From positions 1-32,305 of the forward strand of contig SHUI01000016.1 in NCBI GenBank assembly GCA_009697455.1: a stretch of DNA of 32,305 nucleotides. The letters are read 5' to 3'. Shown here one piece after another: positions 26,873-32,305 of the stretch (the stretch's first letter is position 1; each line of letters opens with the position of its first letter). Both the position numbers and the translations under genes were made by a program. The stretch is from Bryobacterales bacterium (GTDB lineage Bacteria; Acidobacteriota; Terriglobia; Bryobacterales; Bryobacteraceae). Below the pieces are notes generated by a model. It did not search any database, was not told the origin of the DNA, and saw only the letters and a list, made by a program, of their open reading frames with translations.

Positions 26873-27250
26873 CTACGGAATGCCCGCGTGCCGCTTCAGA
26901 ATCTGGGGGAGGTTCATCGAGAACGCGGAGCGCGCCATGACCGCGTCGCAGCCGGTGGCCTCCGCTTCGCGCTTGAGATCGGCTTGCACGTGCGAGAGGT
27001 ATCCGAGGAGGCTGATATCGCGCGTTTCGGTATCGGCCTTCAGCTCCCGCAGCAGCCGCAGTGGCTCTACGGCGTCGAAATTGAGATCGAATATGATGAG
27101 GCATGGGCCGTCCTTCGCCTTACCCATGACAGCCTCGCCGTTAGTGACGAATTCAAGGGCAATACCGGCCTTCTTGGCCGTCTCGGCGATCTTGACCGAG
27201 AAGAAGAGGTCGGCGACGACGGCGAGAATCTTTTTTTCCGGATTGTGCAT
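26873..27250 (-). CDS. Stand-alone receiver-like protein with degenerate active site
   Basis: A 125-residue single-domain protein with the CheY-like fold. Strand 1 is KILAVVADLF, strand 3 ends in IIFDLN with Asp55 at the phosphorylation position, and helices alternate as expected. The usual acidic pair after strand 1 is reduced to one Asp (14). The Thr/Ser after strand 4 (LLGYLSH) and the Lys after strand 5 (VMARSAF, Arg107) are replaced. It is probably a pseudo-receiver that signals without standard phosphorylation, or binds another partner. There is no output domain and no kinase gene nearby. It directly precedes the MscS gene. Confidence 0.75.
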   Translation of the reverse strand: MHNPEKKILAVVADLFFSVKIAETAKKAGIALEFVTNGEAVMGKAKDGPCLIIFDLNFDAVEPLRLLRELKADTETRDISLLGYLSHVQADLKREAEATGCDAVMARSAFSMNLPQILKRHAGIP

Positions 27251-27334
27251 GTATCCGCTTTCATCGTACCTTGATGCCGGTCAAAGAGGGCCAACGGCTC
27301 GGCAACGTGGCCCAACCCCGCCGGGCGAAGTTTA

Positions 27335-28147
27335 CTACGGGATCACCGCCTCCGCCAGGCTGAAGCTGTAGCTGGCAGCGGCCAGATTCTGGATCGACCC
27401 GGTCTCCGTAAGCGAAAAGCGGGTTACCGTTGACGGGACTTCCACTTACGGCCGCACAACGGTAGAAGCACCGGTATTCAGGGTCTCGAATCGGCCATGG
27501 AGGTGGAGCGGCTAGCGTCACTTGCCCGCTGCCGGAAAGCGTCCGCGGAACAATCTGGTCGATGCGGAAATTGCGGCCATGACCCGATCCTGTATTCGTG
27601 AGTCTCAAATCGAGCCAAAGTACGCCCGGGGTGTAAGGACCTTTAGCAATCACGGTACAGGAGATCGCGGGCCGCCCAAGGATGACAGTAACGCTGGCGG
27701 GCGCGGACCCTATGATCCCGCTCACATCCTGGAAACGGAACGTGACGGCCGTCGTGCCGAGTGGGAACAATCTGGCGTCAAGGACATCGACTCCGCCGAT
27801 CTGCGGTGTGAGCCTCGCGGGGGACGGGTCTTCGTTATCGGTGGCAGGGCCACCGCGGGCGTTATCGAAACACACCGGCTCAATGACGGCCAGATGTGTG
27901 GGACCGCTGGAGTAATCCGCACCGCGGATGCGTTCTCGACACCGTAACACAGCAGAGCGCTCTCTCCGCGAGGTAGGGTTGCCTTGGTTGCGTAGAACTG
28001 GGTGATGCGCACAGGCTCCCGGGCCTCTATCCGGTTTGCCCGTTTTTCGCGGCTGGATTGAGAACAGCATACGGACAATGCGATCGCCAAGAAAAAATAG
28101 AATGCGAGCCGCCCGCTCCATTCGATGCGCCGGTCACGTCCGGTCAT
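27335..28147 (-). pseudogene. Decayed lipoprotein gene with a HYR/Ig-like domain
   Basis: ATG 28147 begins MTGRDRRIEWSG and a lipoprotein-type signal (FYFFLAIALSVCCSQSS). It continues to GESALLCYGVENASAVRITP. Near 27910 the homology moves to another frame with LTPQIGGVDV and FPLGTTAVTFRFQDVSG, the HYR-like pattern. Near 27503 it returns to the first frame as ETLNTGASTVVRP, meets a TAA at 27446-27448, and goes on as VEVPSTVTRFSLTETGSIQ to a natural end, SFSLAEAVIP, at 27335. Two compensating indels plus one nonsense codon mean that the intact protein is not made. It lies 44 bases downstream of the TonB receptor gene and may once have been its surface partner. Confidence 0.6.
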
Positions 28148-28191
28148 TGTGAATCCCCCGTGTTGTGAACACCCTTCGACGCGCTGCACTC

Positions 28192-30882
28192 TCAATACTC
28201 GAACTGCGCGAAGATCTGAACTTGCCTCGGCAGGGCGCTTTCAATCAGGGATCCCCATCCCGGGAGGCGTCCGGCGGGCGACGCGTAGGCTTCGCTCAAG
28301 CGGACCGGATTCACGTGGTTTAGCGCGTTGAAGCTTTCCACCCCGAACTGAAGACGGGCGCGGTTGTCGCGGAATGGTATCGTTTTCATCAGGCGCGCAT
28401 CCAGGCCGATGGTGGCGGGGCCGAGTCCGGAGTTGCGTGTAATGCCCGGCGGTCGCGCCGTCAGCGGGTAGGCGCCTGTCAGAGCGGGATCGTAGGTCAG
28501 CAGAGCGTTCTGCGGCCGTCCGGTCCCTGCGATGAATGCGGGCGCCAGGGTCCACTCGTCGACCAGAGCTTTCAGCCACGCAAGCCGCGTAAGGCTTCCG
28601 ACGGGCAACTCAAAGACGGAGCTCGCGGCGAAGCGTTGCGCCTGATACTGGCGGCTGCGGGCCCAATCGGCGCGGATGTTGTTGGGTTGCGATGGGTGCT
28701 CGTCGAAATCCGACCCATCGTCCCAGGCGCGTCCAAGATTGTAGCTGACGAGGACGGCCACGCCTTGGACGGCTCTTCGATTGTAGGCAATGGAGACACC
28801 CCGATAGTCGGAACGGCCTGTCTGCTCCAGAAGATAAAGCGGCGGCAAGGTGAGCGCTGCGTTGCGCGCGCGTGGCAGGTGGTATCCACGGACGAAGTTC
28901 GACTCGATGTGCAGTGTCGCCGTCGATCCGAAGCCGCGTTCCCAGCCGAAACTGAACTTGCGTCCCTTCGCGGTTTGGAAATCCTGGGATGCGGCCCATC
29001 GCGCGGCGACTTCAGGACCCCCGCCGGCGCGCAGATACTCGGTGGCCTGCCCGCTACCCTTCTGAACCACATCGTTTAGGTAGGCCAGCGGGTAGCGGTC
29101 GGCGAAGAGTCCGAAACCGGCGCGAACAATCCAGGGGGTCTTCGCGCTGGGACGCCAGGCAAGGCCGAAGCGCGGGCTCCAGTTGGCCGGGGATTCAGGC
29201 ACGCCCGCGGGCATGACCTGCTTGTCGTAGCGGAGGCCGGCTTCGAGCAGCAGGCCTTCACGCGCCTGCCAGCGCTCCTGGAACCACAGGCCAGCAGGCA
29301 CGGTGGTCATGGAAGTACGGGCCTCGCCGCGCACCTGCCAGAACATCGCGGGCGCGTGCTGTTCGAAGGCTTCGAGAGTGGGGTACAGATAAACTCCCGC
29401 GAAACGATTGGCGAGACGGCCGCTGAACCAGACGCCGTGCACGCTCGCCCCGGCGCTCAGACGGTGGCGGCCGGCGGTGACATTCACTTGTTCGACAACT
29501 TCGCCGTGAGTCTCCTTGCGCTCCGAGTTCATTCGCGGCGATTCGCCGAAGCTGACTACGCCAGGGATTTCGAGAAGGGGTCCGGCGCCATTTGGCCAGA
29601 GGCGCTGTTCGCGGCGTCCGTATTGCGCCCTGACTTCGTTGACCACCGCCGGCGAGCCGACGCGCATCCAACTGCCGGCAAGCGAATGGTCCGCCGTGTG
29701 GCTGTTGCCCGCGGCCGAACGGTCCTGAAAATTCTCCGGACCCTGGACATCGCCGAGAACGCGGCCGCGTGACCAGCCATAGCGGATCGCAAGGGCGTCC
29801 TTGACGCCGAGTTGCTGGTTGAGCTTGAAGGTGACATCCGCGCCCCGCTGCGAGGTGGGATAGAGTCCCCGGTACACTGCCCCTCTGCCCAGGACGCGAT
29901 TGATACGGCCGATGGCCCACTCGGGCGTTTCAGACCATTCCTCGGAAGTCTCCCGCTCGATCTCGGCGGCAAGAGCGAAGAACGTTCGGTCCCGGAGTAT
30001 GGGTCCCATGATGGATGCGCCCGGCTGCTTGCGGCTGTACTCGGGGCGTCGCGCGACGTCCGCTTCGGTTTTGCGGGCGTTCAAAGCGCCGGTTTGAAAA
30101 AACCAAGTGGCGTCTCCGTGCCAAATGTTGACGCCCGTACGTGTGACCACATTGATAAGCCCGCCGGCTGCACCGCCGAACTCTGCTCCGGTGCTGATTC
30201 CGGCGACACGGAACTCCTGAACCATTTCGAGGCCGACGGCGACGCGGTTTCCGCCGGTGGTTTCATCGCGGTTGTCCACGCCATCGATACTGATGCCGTT
30301 ATTTCGGGCTCGGATTCCGCCGAAGGTGAACCCGCTGTCGGCGAGCGGCCCTCGAATGCCGGTCATGGAGCGCTGCTGCGCACCCGTGGCCGATTGGGCA
30401 AGGCCCGGAGCGAGGGCGACGAAACCGAGGTAACTGCGGCCCCGCGAGGGCGATTCCTCGATGCGTTCGCCGCCGAGAGCGACGCTGGCTGAGGTGGCGG
30501 CCGCTTCGAGAACATCGGGCTGCTCTCTGACTTCGAGCGACGAGGTGACGCCAATCACAGAAAGGGTCCAGCGTTCGGTAACGGTCTGGCCAATGGAAAT
30601 AGGAAACGCGGGTACGTCAAGAGGTGAGAACCCGTCCCGCTCCATGTGAAGGGTCCATTCGCCCGCGGAAAGTGCGCCGAGATGGAAGCCGCCCTGGGAG
30701 TCGGAAATGGTAGTTCTGAGGATGCCGCGATCGGTGTTCCGAGCCGAAACACGCACGCCTGGAATGGCTGCGCCCGTGGGGTCGGCGGCCGAGCCCTGAA
30801 TCGCTCCGAAGGTAGCTGGGGCCTGAGCGGATACGAGCGCCTGGGAACACAATGCCGCAAATACGAAAAGCGCGGGGCGCAT
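28192..30882 (-). CDS. Second TonB-dependent receptor with carboxypeptidase regulatory-like domain
   Basis: An outer-membrane receptor of 896 residues (917 if the GTG at 30945 is used). The signal peptide MRPALFVFAALCSQALVSA favours ATG 30882. A carboxypeptidase-like fold follows (GAIQGSAADPTGAAIPGV, DSQGGFHLGALSAGEW). The plug contains IDGVDNRDETTGG and GGAAGGLINVVTRTG. The barrel ends in FAQFEY with a terminal aromatic residue. It is shorter than the Oar-like receptor at 19999 and only distantly similar. The GTG at 30945 overlaps the gpmI stop as GTGA, which leaves translational coupling possible, though neither start has a good Shine-Dalgarno. The downstream neighbour is the decayed lipoprotein gene. 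Substrate unknown. Confidence 0.88.
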   Translation of the reverse strand: MRPALFVFAALCSQALVSAQAPATFGAIQGSAADPTGAAIPGVRVSARNTDRGILRTTISDSQGGFHLGALSAGEWTLHMERDGFSPLDVPAFPISIGQTVTERWTLSVIGVTSSLEVREQPDVLEAAATSASVALGGERIEESPSRGRSYLGFVALAPGLAQSATGAQQRSMTGIRGPLADSGFTFGGIRARNNGISIDGVDNRDETTGGNRVAVGLEMVQEFRVAGISTGAEFGGAAGGLINVVTRTGVNIWHGDATWFFQTGALNARKTEADVARRPEYSRKQPGASIMGPILRDRTFFALAAEIERETSEEWSETPEWAIGRINRVLGRGAVYRGLYPTSQRGADVTFKLNQQLGVKDALAIRYGWSRGRVLGDVQGPENFQDRSAAGNSHTADHSLAGSWMRVGSPAVVNEVRAQYGRREQRLWPNGAGPLLEIPGVVSFGESPRMNSERKETHGEVVEQVNVTAGRHRLSAGASVHGVWFSGRLANRFAGVYLYPTLEAFEQHAPAMFWQVRGEARTSMTTVPAGLWFQERWQAREGLLLEAGLRYDKQVMPAGVPESPANWSPRFGLAWRPSAKTPWIVRAGFGLFADRYPLAYLNDVVQKGSGQATEYLRAGGGPEVAARWAASQDFQTAKGRKFSFGWERGFGSTATLHIESNFVRGYHLPRARNAALTLPPLYLLEQTGRSDYRGVSIAYNRRAVQGVAVLVSYNLGRAWDDGSDFDEHPSQPNNIRADWARSRQYQAQRFAASSVFELPVGSLTRLAWLKALVDEWTLAPAFIAGTGRPQNALLTYDPALTGAYPLTARPPGITRNSGLGPATIGLDARLMKTIPFRDNRARLQFGVESFNALNHVNPVRLSEAYASPAGRLPGWGSLIESALPRQVQIFAQFEY

Positions 30883-30941
30883 CACAAGTACAGAATACCG
30901 AAACCGCGACGGCTGAAAGCGTTCCACGCCGGGAGTCCGGC

Positions 30942-32305
30942 TCACGCGGTGCGAAGATCGCGCCCGGACATCTCTTTAGGCTGCTTCACGCCGAGTACGC
31001 CGAGTATCGTCGGCGCGATGTCTTCGAGCGCGCCGCCGGCGCGAAGCTTGCACCCGGAATCGTCCACCAAAATAAACGGGACCGGGTTTGTCGTGTGATA
31101 GGTGTGCGGTTGGCGTGTGACCGGATCGATCATCAATTCCGCGTTTCCGTGATCGGCGCTGATAATCCAGGCTCCGCCCTTCCGGCGAATCGCGTCGTAG
31201 ATGCGGGCGAGACACCCATCGACGGCTTCGACGGCGCGCGTCGTCGGGTCCATCCGGCCCGAGTGGCCCACCATGTCGGCATTCGCGAAGTTCATCACGA
31301 TGGCGTCGAAATTGCCGCTATCGACTGCCTTGACGACGACCTCCGTGATCCCTTCGGCGGACATCTCCGGCTTCAAGTCGTAGGTCGCGACCTTCGGTGA
31401 AGGCACCATTTCGCGCTCCTCGCCGTCGTACGGCTTCTCGTTTCCGCCGTTAAAAAAATACGTCACGTGAGCGTACTTTTCGGTTTCCGCCACGCGCAGG
31501 TTGCGCCATTTCTCGCCCGCGAAGACGTTCGCTAAAATATTGTTCGGATGCTCGCGCTCAAGCACGAACGGCACACCGAAGGTCTGGTCGTACTCGGTCA
31601 GCGTGACGAAGTGGAGGCGGCGCGGCGGATTGGCGATGCCGGTCTCCGGGCGTCCGAGCAACGCCATGGTGGTCTCGCGCCCGCGGTCGGCACGGAAATT
31701 GAAGAATACAACAGCATCTTCGTCGTGAATCAGGCCCACGGGCTCGCCGCGGTCATCCACAATCGTGACCGGTTCGACGAATTCGTCGGTCACACCCTTT
31801 GCGTAGGATTGGCGCACGGCTTCGGCAGCGTCGGCAGCTTTGAGTCCGCTGCCGCGCACCATCGCGGCGAACGATTTCTCGACGCGCTCCCACCGCCTGT
31901 CGCGGTCCATTGCGTAGTAGCGCCCGGACACGGACGCGACCTTGCCACAGCCGATAGTCCGGATCTGCTTTTCGATTTCCAGAATATAGCCCACGCCGCT
32001 TTCCGGCGGCCTGTCGCGCCCGTCGGTGAAACAGTGGACGAAGACCTGGTCGACCCCCTCCAGCTTCGCCATTTTCAGCAAGGCGTAAAGATGCGTCAGT
32101 AGAGAATGGACGCCGCCGGAGCTACAGAGGCCCAGTAGATGGAGCCTCCGCCCGGCGCGCGCGTGCTTCATCGCGCCGAGCAGGACGGGATGGCGGAAGA
32201 GCTCGCCGTTCTCGATCATGAGATCGATGCGCATCACATCCATGAGCAGAACCCGGCCGGAGCCGATATTGAGGTGGCCGACTTCGCTGTTGCCCATCTG
32301 CCCGT
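30942..32305 (-). CDS. gpmI: 2,3-bisphosphoglycerate-independent phosphoglycerate mutase, 5' end outside window
   Basis: GpmI interconverts 3- and 2-phosphoglycerate in glycolysis using two Mn ions and a phosphoserine intermediate. The window holds all but the N terminus. It enters at the catalytic serine motif [17 protein letters not shown]. Further signatures are [71 protein letters not shown] and SADHGNAE. The frame runs open to the window edge (the coding sequence continues past 32305), so the start is not visible; about 60 residues are missing compared with the normal length near 515. The TGA overlaps a GTG in the TonB receptor frame. Confidence 0.96.
   Translation of the reverse strand, partial: GQMGNSEVGHLNIGSGRVLLMDVMRIDLMIENGELFRHPVLLGAMKHARAGRRLHLLGLCSSGGVHSLLTHLYALLKMAKLEGVDQVFVHCFTDGRDRPPESGVGYILEIEKQIRTIGCGKVASVSGRYYAMDRDRRWERVEKSFAAMVRGSGLKAADAAEAVRQSYAKGVTDEFVEPVTIVDDRGEPVGLIHDEDAVVFFNFRADRGRETTMALLGRPETGIANPPRRLHFVTLTEYDQTFGVPFVLEREHPNNILANVFAGEKWRNLRVAETEKYAHVTYFFNGGNEKPYDGEEREMVPSPKVATYDLKPEMSAEGITEVVVKAVDSGNFDAIVMNFANADMVGHSGRMDPTTRAVEAVDGCLARIYDAIRRKGGAWIISADHGNAELMIDPVTRQPHTYHTTNPVPFILVDDSGCKLRAGGALEDIAPTILGVLGVKQPKEMSGRDLRTA

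Noticed and set aside
27261-28121. Intact 286-residue gene in one frame
   Set aside because: Only the middle (about 27505-27910) has protein character in this frame. Both ends are readable in another frame.

Overview
The window (about 60% G+C by eye) looks like a chromosome segment from an acidobacterium, most likely of the Solibacter/Bryobacter type. The evidence is two large Oar-like TonB-dependent receptors with an N-terminal carboxypeptidase-like domain, a class II (B12-dependent) ribonucleotide reductase, Tat-exported sulfatase and isomerase-like proteins, and a SRRxANGA-type hypothetical protein. This assignment is inferred from gene families; no marker gene is present.

Layout. 1-5.2 kb: a family-2 glycosyltransferase and nrdJ on the + strand, then 500 bp without a gene. 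5.2-9.4 kb (- strand): a sugar-phosphate-isomerase-like protein, an orphan LolD-type ATPase and ClpC, chained by stop/start overlaps. 9.5-12.3 kb (- strand): a secreted peroxiredoxin with an in-frame TGA at its peroxidatic residue, a decayed RES-toxin remnant, a class C beta-lactamase-fold hydrolase and a methyltransferase. 12.4-15.0 kb: a frameshifted IS1-like transposase on the - strand, followed on the + strand by a three-gene toxin-antitoxin-like module with lower G+C. 15.1-19.8 kb: a sulfatase and an amidohydrolase that converge on a short tandem repeat, 1 kb of repeat- and hairpin-rich noncoding DNA, and an unknown protein. 19.9-25.8 kb (+ strand): a clear promoter with upstream tandem repeats drives a TonB receptor, an MFS transporter and PxpA (5-oxoprolinase subunit A), followed by a decayed gene. 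25.9-32.3 kb (- strand): gpmI (cut by the window end), a second TonB receptor, a decayed HYR-like lipoprotein gene, a degenerate receiver protein and an MscS channel.

The most notable item is the peroxiredoxin at 9525-10034. It reads as one 169-codon gene if the TGA at codon 64 is selenocysteine. The TGA stands exactly where the PxxxTxxC motif needs its cysteine. Within 15 nt downstream begins a hairpin with perfect arms and GG in the apical loop, at the distance expected of a bacterial SECIS. The second point of interest is the TonB receptor-MFS-PxpA operon without PxpB/PxpC. The third is the toxin-antitoxin pair with a DUF3467-like third gene.

At least four other genes are broken by frameshifts or nonsense codons (transposase, RES remnant, two hypothetical genes). 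Either this region accumulates pseudogenes or the sequence has some indel errors. The latter should be kept in mind when weighing the TGA, although that case needs only a base identity and not an indel.
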